A stretch of DNA of 64,000 nt from Margaritifera margaritifera (GCA_029931535.1 JAQPZY010000273.1:1-64000), one strand, 5' to 3'. Shown: positions 12,843 through 24,363, numbered from the stretch's first letter. Notes: a model not told the origin generated them from the letters alone. Numbers and translations are program-made.

Positions 12843-13967
12843 CAGTGGTCCCCCTCTTATAAGGCCACCCCTTCTGCAGCAAGAAAGTGGCCTTATAAGA
12901 GGGGTGGCCTTTTAAGATGGGGATCACACAGTTGTGAGTAATAACTACATATAGAGAATAAAAGATGTAACAAATTTTTACATATTTAATATTTTCATTT
13001 AAAAATCACAGGGATATTATCTGGTTAAGGACCTAATGTGATAAAACTAATATCAATGTTTTTTTTTAAAAAAAATATGAATAATCATGAATCGTGGTGC
13101 AAAACCACTTTGTCGGTAAATTCTGGGCACAAACATTTGGTTGTAACTATCCCTGTACATCCGTCGATTCCGTCTCCCACTCAATGCAGTTGAATGTATA
13201 TTGATGATGTTTCATTGAATCTTTCTGATATAAAAATTTCTTAGTAGTGATCAAAAGACTCTCCCTCTTTTCGTTTAATCTAATTGCTTCACTTTTTGTT
13301 CTAAACTGAGAATGTCTGACTATATTTTGCGACAACTTATTCCTTTGCAGACAATCACACGAGAGGCACAGTGTTTACAACAGAAGTGAGTCTGTCATGT
13401 GATCGACTTTTTTTTTTTGTCTTCACCAGTCTGGTACACGGGTTATGTACATTTTATGATCTAAGAGAGGGGATGCCAGAAAGGCTAACATACCATTTTT
13501 CTATCTGGCGTCTGGATGTCATGCTGACTTGAGCTGAACAATGCTGTGCTTCTCAGCGGTTAGCTTTTGTCATCTTGATAATTATCAGTGGTAATAATAG
13601 CCAGTAATTGTCAAAGTGACAAAGGCTAACATCTAAGAAACACATGGCAGTAAGGATAAACGGATTACTTACCTCTTTGTATGAATTAAAGTTACTTTAT
13701 TGGCATGTTGGAACAAAATGTCAATATGTTGAGTTGAGAAATTAAAAAATATTAGCGAGATTTTAATCTGTAAACAACCATTATGTGGCCGCTCGCGACG
13801 GGTAAATTTGACCCTTTTTGCACTAAAATGCTGGCCGCTGGTTGCGTTAGAGGGGTGGCCATCCTTGAGGGGTACTTTTGAACACAAACTCGTTGGTGCC
13901 AATGGATTGTGGCCGTATAAAGCGGATGGCCACTGGTCAGGGTGGCAGTTCAAGAGGGGGACCACTG
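12843..13967. mobile_element. Non-autonomous TIR DNA transposon with TA target duplication
   Basis: The ends are inverted copies of CAGTGGTCCCCCTCTT, starting at 12843 and ending at 13967, each flanked by TA (12841-12842, 13968-13969). Inside, GTGGCC...CCCC motifs recur near both ends. The CAGT start and TA duplication suit the Tc1/mariner-pogo superfamily. No transposase is seen in the 1.1 kb interior, so it is non-autonomous. Confidence 0.8.
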
Positions 13968-14089
13968 TACTGCACAAGGTATAAAAACTAACTAACAAGG
14001 GAATCACACCAAGTCATTCTTGTATAGAAAGTCTGCATTTTAATTAAGGGACGATCATGGCCAACTTGAATCAAAAGTAGAATGATAAT

Positions 14090-14690
14090 ATTTCCAAAGA
14101 GGTTTTTATGTGGGAAAAAAGTGCATAAATTCTAATATAAGGTCCTCATGATGGCCATATTGGATGTAAGATTGGCATCATTTTCAATTTGGACCAATCA
14201 TAGTTCATTTTGGACCAACTATACATCATAAATCTTCTGGTGAAAACCCCATGTCAATATGACATTTCGTTATTAGGAAGTAGAGATAACAAGATTTTCA
14301 AGATGGCTGCCATGGTGGCCATATTGGGTGATAGATCGGCACTCTTTTCATTCAGAGCCAATTAGATCTCGTAAGAAGTCTTTTAGTGAAAACCCAATGT
14401 TGATATGACCAAATATTCAGGAGAAGTAGCGATAGCAAGATTTTCAAGATGGCTGCTATGGGGGCCATATTAAAAATCTGAGTTGCACCAATTTCATTTA
14501 GAACCAAAATGTGTGTGTTTGTGTCTCTGTGTGTGTCTGTGTCTGTGTGTGTGTCTGTGTAACATTTCATGGCCATCATCCTAATATTCTGGGAGGAGTA
14601 GTGACAACAAAAACTTGTGGTAAAGGACCAATAGATGACAGACAACAGGCCATCCCATAAGCTCCTCTGGTCTATGACCAGCAGAGCTAT
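14090..14690. repeat. Dispersed element with ~140-bp tandem core (family B, copy 1)
   Basis: Blocks like TTTTCAAGATGGCTGC..TGG..GCCATATTGGATG, followed by CATTTAGGACCAA and GAAAACCCxATGTxGATATGACC, recur about every 140 bp. The unit ends with a hairpin at 14660-14688 (AGCTCCTCTGGTC / GACCAGCAGAGCT, loop TAT). The same core and tail occur in a longer copy at 25095-27260. A GT/GTCT low-complexity run lies at about 14511-14560. Confidence 0.8.
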
Positions 14691-14759
14691 AATATCCCTC
14701 TAAAAACATGTAATCTTAATTACAAATGTTTCAAGTCGTTTCTTCTCTTCTCCTGTTAA

Positions 14760-15364
14760 CTCATTAACCCCTGGCACCACGTTTACGCGTCATGAGGTTG
14801 TACCCTACTTCCGAGCTCTGTAACGTAAATATCATTTAGGATACACTAAAGTGGATGGTATTTCAGGAAAGTAGACAGATGTAGCTCTACAATGATACCA
14901 AATAATGTCGACTTTCTACTCGCATTGAAAAATACAGCAAAAAAAAATGCAGTTTTTGAGACCCGATTTATTTTAGGTCAAAAATTGCCAGTTCCGGAAC
15001 CGGAGTTTGGGTTCGGATTTGAGACTTTTTGGCCTTAGATCTTAAGCAGACCGGTCCGAACTGCACACAGACAGATGAACCTTTGCAAAAAGTAGGATAA
15101 GTTTGAGATTTGGAGTAAAAAGGGGGGAGGACACAAAAATCAGGGATCCAATACAAAAAAAAAAGAAGTCCAACTTTTACCCTTCTGCATATGCGCGAGC
15201 GTAATAGCCAATCAAAAACAATGTTTCTGATACACCTAAGCATCCGGCTAAACGAAAAACTTTCTTAAGCAGATGTGTTTTACTGCATTCAGAAGTAACC
15301 CCAAAAATGCGTTTCCTACCCCCATTTCAGGCGAAAATGAAAAGAATCTCCAGGGGTTACCGAG
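14760..15364. mobile_element. piggyBac-like MITE, copy 1
   Basis: A 605-bp element starting CTCATTAACCCCTGG and ending CCAGGGGTTACCGAG, flanked on both sides by TTAA (14756-14759, 15365-15368). It is closely similar over its whole length to copy 2. TTAA target duplication is the signature of piggyBac elements. A minus-strand open stretch (14968-15243) is shared with copy 2 but matches nothing I recognise. Confidence 0.85.
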
Positions 15365-15502
15365 TTAATGGGTGAATTTCGATGACGTCACCAAATTTGA
15401 ATATTCCTTGCTTATTTGATCATTTATGCATTACCATTGCACAGAAATTACAAAAATAGCCATTCCTGGACAATTTCTAAAAAATTTCCCCAACTTGTTT
15501 AA

Positions 15503-16105
15503 CTCATTAACCCCTGGCGCCACGTTTACGCGTCATGAGGTTGTACCCTACTTCCGAGCTCTGTAACATAAACATCATTTAGGATACACTAAAGTGGATG
15601 GAATTTCAGGAAAGTAGACAGATGTAGCTCTACAATGATACCAAATAATGTCGACTTTCTACTCGCATTGAAAAATACAGAGAAAATAAATGTAGTTGTT
15701 GAGAACCCGATTTTTTTTAGGTCAAAAATTGCCAGTTCCAGAACCGGAGTTTGGGTTCGGATTTGAGACTTTTTGGCCTTAGATCTTAAGCAGACCGGTC
15801 CGAACTGCACAAAGACAGATGAACCTTTGCAAAAAGTAGGATAAGTTTGAGATTTGGAGTAAAAAGGGGCCAGGACACAAAAATCAGGGATCCAATACGA
15901 AAAAAAAAAGAAGTCCAACTTTTACCCTTCTGCACATGCGCGAGCGTAATAGCCAATCAAAAACAATGTTTCTGATACACCTAAGCATCCGGCTAAACGA
16001 AAAACTTTTAAAACTGTGTTTTACTGCATTCAGAAGTAACCCCAAAAATGCATTTCCTACCCCCATTTCAGGCGAAAATGAAAAGAATCTCCAGGGGTTA
16101 ATGAG
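15503..16105. mobile_element. piggyBac-like MITE, copy 2
   Basis: A 603-bp element in the same orientation as copy 1 and 138 bp away, flanked by TTAA (15499-15502, 16106-16109). With its flanks it shows a perfect inverted end, GTTAACTCATTAACCCCTGG, whereas copy 1 has two changes at its right end. No transposase is encoded. Confidence 0.88.
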
Positions 16106-16120
16106 TTAACAGATAATCGT

Positions 16121-16300
16121 TTCTGGTTTGGTTTGGTGTTTTAAGGCACAGCAACATAAGTAGGTTATTAGTTCCAAGGCAATTGGAGTAAAGTGCCTGA
16201 CACTACATGGTAGCTGACACAGGCTATGGTAGGATTCGAACCTGCACCCTTTTGGTTTCAAGTACCGCATGCTAACTCTGAGCCACCATTAAGCCTCTAA
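16121..16300 (-). mobile_element. tRNA-derived SINE
   Basis: Reversed, the sequence carries a tRNA-like head with an A-box-like TGGTGGCTCAGAG and a clear B box, GGTTCGAATCC (complement of 16231-16241). It ends with the tail TTGCTGTGCCTTAAAACACC and CAAACC repeats. The same head-tail layout occurs at 27889-28166. It sits directly beside piggyBac-like MITE copy 2. Confidence 0.8.
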
Positions 16301-16787
16301 CCAAGAACTGTTTAAAAAATTCACACAATATTTGGATAAAAATATTAAGCAAATACCTCTGATAACCTCTTTATACTGAAATGATTCTGTATTGTTTGAT
16401 GTGTTACATTCCATGTAGAAGCTGTCAAACTACACTAAGGGAGGTAGCCACTCTGATAAATCATTTACACTCATAATTAGAATTTGAGTTATGTCCCTTT
16501 ACACATTTTGACTGGCCTTAAGTTCAAAAACGCCAGCAAACTTAAATACAGAAAGTGTCTTATTATTAGAAACACATACTATTCTCAGCAACAAACAATA
16601 GTCAGCATGCCATAGGCTTTGAAAAATGAATCTCTTCAAGCCAAAAATGTCCCAATTTGCATGTCTTCACTACATATATGTTGTATTTGAAATATCTGAA
16701 TGTCTTTCGAGTAAATTTCTTCTGTGGAATTGTCATCTGAATGTCTTTAGATTAAAATTCTTCTGTGGGATTATCATTAACACCTAC
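16301..16787. other. Intronic sequence, nothing recognised
   Basis: AT-rich DNA between the SINE and a DEPDC5 exon. A 68-residue plus-strand open frame at 16626-16832 overlaps the exon on the opposite strand and is taken as chance. Confidence 0.4.
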
Positions 16788-16873
16788 CTTTGGGTCCACT
16801 TTGTTGACAATGACATCTTGGTAGCAGCGTAACTTGAAAGTACTAGCAATGCTTTGCTCTATGCTTATAGTAT
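16788..16873 (-). CDS. DEPDC5: DEPDC5 (Iml1) exon, FKLRCYQDVIVNKVDPK region
   Basis: Acceptor CTTGTTTCAG and donor AAG|GTAGGTG bound an 86-bp open segment: two bases of a split codon plus 28 codons, with SIEQSIASTFKLRCYQDVIV followed by NKVDPK. DEPDC5 has [20 protein letters not shown] followed by NVVDPK. The split codon with exon 24314-24363 (G|AT, Asp) restores ...QQKDTISIEQ, as in the family, and the 3' phase 0 fits exon 5406-5467. Very strong identification. Confidence 0.93.
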
Positions 16874-17022
16874 CTGAAACAAGAGTTCCAAGTGGGCATG
16901 AGACCACTTACCTGACTGACATATATCTAACAGCCAAATGCAAGAGCAGTTGGCCAAGAAATCTGGATCAGTAAGATGCTTTCCCTTAAATGTCTGCATA
17001 TATTATAAAAATGTTGTTTTTT

Positions 17023-17112
17023 GGAGGACCATAATAAAAACACAACATGATCCCAGTCTGATTTCTTAGTCATATCCAATGTATGGAATATCTTCCTCTT
17101 TTGACTTGGACC
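17023..17112. repeat. Left terminal inverted repeat of DIRS copy 2
   Basis: Its complement, which includes GATATTCCATACATTGGATA and TGACTAAGAAATCAGACTGG, matches 21957-22046 with a modest number of substitutions. Confidence 0.85.
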
Positions 17113-17499
17113 AAGATGAAAGGACATCGGAGCAGGTTGGAAAAGAGGGAGTCTTGCATTAGTAGCAGATAAGTATTATATAATTAAAATTAGTTTTAAC
17201 CCCCCCCCCAAAAAAAAAAAACATTTTAAAAGCAGTAGTACAGTACCTGCTATTTATTGAATTGCTGAATTTGTCAGCCCAATGGGAGGCTGATGGTCTA
17301 AAATAAGTTGTCAAATTAACTTATCATTGTTGTCAGTTGGATGTTCTACTGTTGACTGGAGGATGGCTTGACAACTTGTTGGGCTGACACAATTGGACCC
17401 AAAGCATAAATACTCTCACTCTGGTGTGCCACTGAATGAAGGTACAATGATGAGAAAGTGGAGTAAGAATGCCAGAAGGCAGCTTTCATCCAAAAGAGG

Positions 17500-18049
17500 A
17501 ATTATTCAAAAAGGACCAAAATGCAGCAATAGCCCTGACCTCATGGACTTTGATTTTCATGAAAGACACAGTGAGATTGAAAAGCTCTTTTAATAGTACA
17601 AACAATCCACCTCGAGATAATGGCTGCCACAATAACAGAAGTAAGTTTTAAAGGGAGAAAAAAAAGTTATGACCCTTTCTTTTCCCTCTTGATTTAGCTA
17701 GATAGAACTGGAAAGATCTAACTGGGCAGAGGAGTCTATCTTGATCATCACCAGCACAGCTACAACTGAGGCTTGTGATTTTAATAGAAACAAGAGCTAC
17801 TGAGGGAAGCTGATTCTTGGCCAGAAACCCCAAATGGCAAAGAAGAGAGATCGAATCATAGTTACCTTTGCAATGTAAACAACTCTTTTCCACTGACAAA
17901 GCATGAATTTCATTCCTTCTCTTTGTCAATGCAAAGGAAAGGAGGAAGACTGTTTTAAAGGTCAGATTCTTGAAGGAAGCTACACTTAAAGGTTCATAAG
18001 GGGGTTTAGATAGTGACCAAAGAATACATGAGAGGTTCCACCTAGGCAT
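17500..18049 (-). pseudogene. DIRS tyrosine recombinase (copy 2)
   Basis: Frame 17648-18049 contains SKPPYEPLSVASFKNLTFKT, FLAKNQLPSVALV and LCPVRSFQFYL, the usual DIRS recombinase core, with the first catalytic Arg in KRRNEIHAL. The frame then breaks; farther on (about 17500-17600) ISRWIVCTIKRAF and VHEVRAIAAFW carry the HxxR box in a different frame. The final catalytic Tyr was not identified. Inactive. Confidence 0.85.
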
Positions 18050-18699
18050 TGATGAGCAAGAGAATGAAAACCTACATGTTTTAGAGAGGGCTGCTCTATA
18101 GCCCTTAATTGTGGAAACTAAGCAATTTTTTTCTTCAAAGAGAAAAAGAAGAAAATCTGCAACTGCAGTTAAATGGGGCAGATAGGATCAAAGCATTTCC
18201 TACTGCACCAATTACAGAAAATTCTCCACATGGTATCATAAACCTTGGAGGTTGACTGCCTAAAATGAGCAATGCATTTTGCAACCATACTCAAAACCTG
18301 GTCCCAGCAGAAAGATCATTTGATACGAGACAGCTGGAGTATTTGAGGAGCGCTGTGTACCAAGGAACCTATGTGCTATGACAGCAGATTCTTCCTCAGT
18401 GGTAATTCCCTTGGATCATTGACCAACAGGTCGAGGAGATCACTGATCCATAATCTTTGGGTCCACAAGGGAGCTATCAGAATGATCGGCGACTTGGAAT
18501 TTCTGTCTCTGTGAAGAACCTGAGGGTTTATTCTTAAAGGTGGGAATGCGTCAGCATATAGTTGATCCCACTTCAGACTGAAGGCATCCACTGCCAATGC
18601 CCTCTGGTCTGGCACTGGATAGACAGACATAGAGGTTGCTTCTTGTTCGGCTTCATTAAAAAAAATCTACCACTGATGTTAACACAGATGTTAAAGTGT

Positions 18700-19010
18700 C
18701 TCTGCTACTGACTGGTATAGAGACCATTCCATGAGGACTACTTGCCCCTGTCTGGACAAGCTGTCTGCGAGAACATTCCTCTTGCCCTGAATGTGGTGGA
18801 CTCTGAGAGTAATCTCCTCTGAAGCTGTCCAACACAGGAGGTTCCAAGCAGACAGAGGGAGCATGGGTGCCCCCTTGGCATCTGATGTAGACTAGGTAGG
18901 ACTGATATGTTGTCTGAAGCAACCATGATGCAGTGATGCCTTATGCGGTTGACACACCCTTGAAGTGCTACAAAATCAGCCTGCATTTCTAGATTGTTGA
19001 TGTGGAGGGA
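18700..19010 (-). pseudogene. DIRS RNase H fragment (copy 2)
   Basis: The minus strand has HINNLEMQADFVALQ followed by IMVASDNI and, in another frame, RCQGGTHAPSVCLE, the typical VxxDN..QGGTxSxSL box of DIRS RNase H. Frameshifted between the parts. Confidence 0.75.
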
Positions 19011-19474
19011 AGCTTCTTCCTAAGACCAAAACCCTGCAGAACTAGCCTCCCAGCCTGAATCTGAGGCCTTATATAAAGGAAGGAGGTTCTGAAGTCTAAA
19101 TTCGAACTCCAGTCAGAAACCTGTTTCGATTTTTCCACCAACTAAGATGGTGATGAAACTCAGATCCAAAGGGGATCCATGCCAACAGGTAGTCCCTGTG
19201 ATGTCTCCAGTTCACAAGAACTGAAAGAAATGCATATGAAGCCTTCCTAGGGGAACTAAGCTGGAGTCTCCAGGAGAGAGAGGTAGCAATGAGATGACAA
19301 CAATGTTTTCTTGTCCAGACTGGCTAATAAATCAAGTATCTGTGAGACTATGTTGGGACGAACAGAGACTGTTCCTAGACAGGCAAGAAAATTCATCCCC
19401 ACAGAAATGAAATTCTAAGAAGGGATAAGATCTGACTTCTCCTGGTTGGGAATTAGGTCTAGCTGAGTAATTGT

Positions 19475-19860
19475 CTACCAACAAATATGTTGTGCATCAA
19501 CCAGCCATGAAAGTACTAAAGGATGGGAACCCCTAAGGACATTAAATGAGCTGCTATTACACCCATCACCCTGGGAGTGGAAGCTAGGCCAAAGGAAGTG
19601 CTCAAAATAGAAATATCTCCTGTCCCAGACAAAACTGCATACATTTCTTATGGGCTGATAAGGTGGGAATGTGAACATATGCCTCCTGGAGATATATAGA
19701 GACCACCTATCATTCAGCCTGATGGCATTTCTGACTAAGATGGTTGTCTCCATCCTGAACCACTCTTCCCAAAGGAATCTGTTCAAAGGGGAAAGATCAA
19801 TGATAAGCTTTCACCCTTTCTTTTGAACCAAGAAAAACCAGGAATAAAATTCTGGACTTC
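19475..19860 (-). pseudogene. DIRS reverse transcriptase fragment (copy 2)
   Basis: FRMETTILVRNAIRLND corresponds to the FKMETxxSVRNAxRPxD block of DIRS RT and to copy 1. After this the frame shifts repeatedly; PYQPIRNVCSFVWDRRYFYF is the central RT region. Inactive. Confidence 0.75.
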
Positions 19861-20065
19861 TTATATTCTTCACCCTCTCTTCTGCACCCTTCCTTAGTAG
19901 GAAGTACAGCTCTTCCAGCAGAGATACCAGTTGAGACTGGTGGAACATAATGGCAGTTCTTACAAGAGATGGAGGGTCCCAGAATCAAAGTCAGTAACCC
20001 TCCCTTATTGTGGAAAGGATTCCTTATTGTAGGGGAAGGAGTCCATAGACTTCGTCCCTTGGCCT

Positions 20066-20269
20066 CTACAACCCCTTGTCTAAAGAAGGGTGGGAAAAAG
20101 GAAGTTTTAAACTGGGGCTGTTTGTATTGCTTTTGTTGCTGTTGACACTATTTAAAAAACTTTGGAAAGGTGACTGATCAGGATGGGCATACTTCTTGGC
20201 CAGTATTGACAGAACTGGAGTTGAGTCCAGTAACTGGTGTTGTTGATTCCTCAAATCTTGTGCTGCCAC
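20066..20269 (-). pseudogene. DIRS gag-end fragment (copy 2)
   Basis: MAAQDLRNQQHQLLDSTPVL is parallel to copy 1 (MASQDLRDQQHQSHASTPGL). Upstream to about 21900 only short broken frames are seen, which should be the rest of the gag-like region and 5' sequence. Confidence 0.6.
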
Positions 20270-21956
20270 TAAGGGAGTTAGACCACTCCAAAAAGCATCT
20301 CTGCATCAAGCAGCGCAGCCCTCAAAAGGTTTTTGCTGTGATCCAGCAAAACCTTTTTAGTCTCTCTAAATTAGAGAGAATCCTTCTTGGTGTCCACAGT
20401 TCCCAAAGGTTTTGGACACAGATCTTGAGGACTTTACCACCTTACCAGAAATCCAATCTTCCTTCTCCTCCTCCATCACCTGAACAATAAGGTGGGATCA
20501 AGAAGGAAACCCCTAAAGGGAGAGAAGGCTATGACACAACCTGTTCTTCTGGAAACTCATTCAAGTCAACCCAGAACTGAAAGGGTATCGTCATCCTGAC
20601 TTAGCTCTCAAACAATCTCTTTTTATCTCCATCTCTGGAAAAAAAGATGTTAAGATGTTCGGTTTATCATCCTATCTCTGCTGTTGGAGGGCAGTGGGAC
20701 TAACCCTTTGATCTTCCCTCCTTGGAGAATGGGATCAAGGATCCATTCTATATGCTCTGAGATGGACTGGTGGCTTACTTCCTTCTTCTTTGACGAGTCC
20801 AGAGGAGATGGGGAAGGTTTACTACATAATACTATATACTGCTATAAATTTTATAGGCAGGCCTATTCGCATCAAGTCATTTAGGTAACATGTGTTCTAT
20901 TTATAGCACACTGCACTGTGTGGCTTTGGCACATGTATATCGACAGCCTACACAGCAACAGCCTCTAAGAGGTCATAGGTTAAACATTCACAGAGACAAA
21001 GGGAGGCATTGACCTGATACCACACCCTAGACAGGGAGTCAAAACACAGTGACTGGTATGGTGACAGGTAACAAGTGACTGTCTTGAGCCCAGTACTTGT
21101 AACACACACAGGAAGACTGGTACTCAACACTTTATGTGGTGACCGGTGACAGGTGCCTGGTCACTCAGCAAAGGCCAATATGGCGATGATCAGATCGAAG
21201 ATGTCTTATAATCAGGTCACTTCATGTGAGAACACTGCTGTTCCCTACCTTCAGGCAGGCTTGACTCACTTTTATTAGGCAAATGCAACTTCCTGCCTAT
21301 AAAGTGCCAAGTATCTCTTCCTAACAGGAGCTGACAGTATCAGACTAAGTATCAGTGATCCTGGGACAGGCAATTTGCAAAACAATGGAAAGATTTATTG
21401 ATCCCTCCCTCATTGGAGGTGGTAACTTCCATAAAACTGAAGTGTCCTAGACCCCTCCCCAGAATGGAGGGGATCGTCCTGAGATGAATAGAAGAAAGCC
21501 GGATCCTTCTTCCTTAATCTATAAGAGCGGCCACTTTCTGCCAAGTCCCATACTGTGTCATCCCAAATACAACAAATCTAGCAACCATCAGCATGTACAC
21601 ACTTGATGCACAACAACGAGGTGGGGTGGGTGTCCCACAGGGCTCTCTTAATTCCACATTTACTCACACCTTGTGACATATAGGCTAAAAGAGATCAAAA
21701 ACAATATGAACTGGAACCAAAAATGGGTAGGATATACTCACCCTAACAACTGTTACTAAGACAAAGGATCAAAGTTTTGAGGTGCAAAATCCTTCAAAAA
21801 TAATGAAAAGGGGCACAGATACATAAAATAAAGCAAGGACTGGGGAGAAACTAACCATAACCACACCAAGAATGATAATTTGGACAAAAACAAGCCAAAA
21901 GACAAGTGTGAAGATGAAAAACTTCAAGTGCCCAGACACACATGTATATACTCGAT

Positions 21957-22046
21957 AGTCCAAGGAAAAAGATGGAGATATTCCGTATACTGGATATGAC
22001 TAAGGAATCAGATTGGGATCATGTTATTTTTTTATTCTGGTCCTCC
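21957..22046. repeat. Right terminal inverted repeat of DIRS copy 2
   Basis: Diverged inverted partner of 17023-17112, ending in GGTCCTCC. It fixes the 5' (minus-strand) boundary of the element. Confidence 0.85.
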
Positions 22047-22199
22047 AATTACTAATTGGAGAAGGGAATATCAGGCTTGAACTGGAGACTAACATCCTGG
22101 AAAAAGTTAGCAATGCAACAGTAGGAGATATTGTATTACTGCTAATTAAACAATAGTTTCAAGAGTTCTCAAGTTTTTGTATCTTCATCCACATCTGAT

Positions 22200-23885
22200 A
22201 GCAGATCAGCATTATTTGAAAGACCCCTATGCCATGACACTTTGTGTCAAAGTTGGTCAAGTTCTGTTCAGCAGTTGTTTTTAGATAAAGTGTGAAAATG
22301 TCTTTCTACTTTTAGAAATGGCAAGCATATTTAATTGCAGAACAGCATCATTTGTATAAATCTGAAAGGCATTCAAGCTAAGACACGTTCCATCAAATTT
22401 AATCGTATTCTGTAAAGTGCTTATTTAGAAGAAGTTATTAAAGCTTTACTATTATTAGTAAATAGCAGCCATATCTGATGGCAGATCAGCATCCTTTGTA
22501 AAATTTGAAAGGTCTTCATGCCAGGATGTTTTTTGTCATATATTATCAAATTCTGTTCAGCAGTTTTTGAGAAGTCATTTATAGGTTTTCTTATTTTAGT
22601 AATGATGGTCATGTTTGCTAGTGGATCAACATCAGTTATAAAAACTTTAAAGCCCTCTATGCCAGGAGGCTTTTTTTCAAAATTGTTCAAATTCTGTCAA
22701 GTGGTTTTTGAGAAGAAGTCATTTAATGTGGCCATTTTTTATGGTGGATCAGCACCATTTGCGTAAACTTGGAAGGTCTTTATGTCAGGATGCTTTCTAT
22801 CAAGTTTTGTCAAATTCTATTTGGTGATTTTCAAAAAGAAGATGTTTCAAGTTTTTCTATTTTTAGTAATGATCTGATGGTGGATCAACATCATTTGTAT
22901 AAATTTGAAAGGTCTTCATGCCAGGATGTTTTTTGTCATATATTATCAACTTCTGTTCAGCAGTTTTTGAGAAGTCATTTATAGGTTTTCTTATTTTAGT
23001 AATGATGGTCATGTTTGCTAGTGGATCAACATCAGTTATAAAAACTTTAAAGCCCTCTATGCCAGGAGGCTTTTTTTTCAAAATTGTTCAAATTCTGTCA
23101 AGTGGTTTTTGAGAAGAAGTCATTTAATGTGGCCATTTTTGATGGTGGATCAGCACCATTTGTGTAAACTTGGAAGGTCTTTATGTCAGGATGCTTTCTG
23201 TCAAGTTTTGTCAAATTCTATTTAGTGATTTTGAAAAAGAAGATGTTTCAAGTTTTTCTATTTTTAGTAATGATCTGATGGTGGATCAACATCATTTGTA
23301 TAAATTTGGAAGGTCTTCAGGCCAGGAAGCTCTCTGCCAAATTTGATCACATTTTGCTGAGTACCTCTGGAGAAGTAATTCAAAGGTTTTTCTATTTTTA
23401 GAAATGGTGGCCAGATTTGTTAACATATTGGCATAATTTGTACAAACCTGAGAGGGCTTAGGCCAGAATGATCTGTCAAGTTGAATTTTGTCTGGTGGAT
23501 TTTGAGAAAAAGTTTAAAGTAGCAATTGTTGATAGGTGGGTTTTACTATTTTTAGTAACAGCATTTGTAAACCCTTGAAAATTCTACATGCCAGGATGCT
23601 TTCTATAAAATTTAATCAGATTTTGTTCAGCAATTTTTTGAGAAGTAGTATAAAGTTTTTTTCTATTTTTAGTAACAATGACCAAATTTGATGGCAGACT
23701 GGCATCATTTGTAAAAAATTTGAAAGCCCTTCATGCCAGGATGCTCTTGGCCAAATTTGGTCAAAACTTAAAAACTCTTTTCAAAGAAGTTTAAAATAGC
23801 AATTGTTGATAGACACATGGCACACAAAGGACACAGGGCCATACCATAAGCTTATTTGGCTTTACAGCCATGTTAGCTAAAAATT
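22200..23885. repeat. Dispersed element with tandem core and 3' hairpin (family C)
   Basis: Blocks such as GGATCAGCATCATTTGTA, GTCTTCATGCCAGGATG and CTGTTCAGCAGTTTTTGAGAAG recur through the region. A 400-bp segment is duplicated almost perfectly (22521 onward against 22921 onward). The right end carries a hairpin at 23849-23878 (AGCTTATTTGGCT / AGCCATGTTAGCT) and ends CTAAAA. A related tail is at 29585-29830. Hairpin plus CTAA-type end is compatible with a non-autonomous Helitron, but this is only suggestive. Confidence 0.75.
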
Positions 23886-24313
23886 CCTTCTTCATTTAAA
23901 AAATACATGCAATCAGTATACCATTTTTGATCTTTTGTATCTTGTTTGAATTAAACAAAGACAGAATGAATTTGTGAACCATTTGGATTAAATTAACATG
24001 GATTGAAATAACAATAATAGTACAGTGCATGGCACAAGTTCAGCCTCAGTAAACAGAACAGTGTTTAACAGTCAGTGTATGCACCACACATGATTTATGA
24101 AGCAAAATTAGCAAGAGCAGACTTCCCACTGCAGTCAAATTATAAAAACCCAGATTAAAAAAGTTTTATTCCTATCAATGTATGCATGTCTTCGCACATA
24201 AGTCCAATGTCTCAGTCAAATTCTGTGTTGAGAAGATAATGAATTTAACGAATTGTATAAAAACTTTACCTATGGATGAATTTATTGATTTACACGATAA
24301 ATATGGCATATAC
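23886..24313. other. Intronic sequence, nothing recognised
   Basis: AT-rich DNA between family C and a DEPDC5 exon. No open frame or repeat was recognised. Confidence 0.4.
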
Positions 24314-24363
24314 CTTTTTGCTGGAAGTCATCTGGGAGAGCATTGATTTGCAGCAACAAATGG
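24314..24363 (-). CDS. DEPDC5: DEPDC5 (Iml1) exon, HLLLQINALPDDFQQK region
   Basis: Acceptor CTTTTCTTTCAG and donor AAAAAG|GTATAT bound a 50-bp exon. It encodes HLLLQINALPDDFQQK with one base of a split codon at each side, and corresponds to PLLLQVKSLKEDLQKE of DEPDC5. It is the most 5' exon I could place; the preceding exon (LGDIVEI..HP region) should lie to the right on the minus strand but was not found. Confidence 0.88.

Larger units (their letters stand above)
17021..22048 (-). mobile_element. DIRS-like retrotransposon with terminal inverted repeats, copy 2
   Basis: About 5 kb. Minus-strand order is gag-end, RT, RNase H, tyrosine recombinase. Roughly 90-bp inverted repeats close the element: GGAGGACC..GATCCCAGTCTGATTTC at the left and its diverged complement at the right. 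Inverted termini are one of the known DIRS architectures. All coding parts carry frame breaks. It lies in a DEPDC5 intron, on the same strand as the gene. Confidence 0.88.

Noticed and set aside
14968..15918. Shared minus-strand open frames in both piggyBac-like MITEs as a transposase
   Set aside because: About 90-110 codons, no catalytic motif, and interrupted by A-runs; more likely chance frames in a non-coding MITE.
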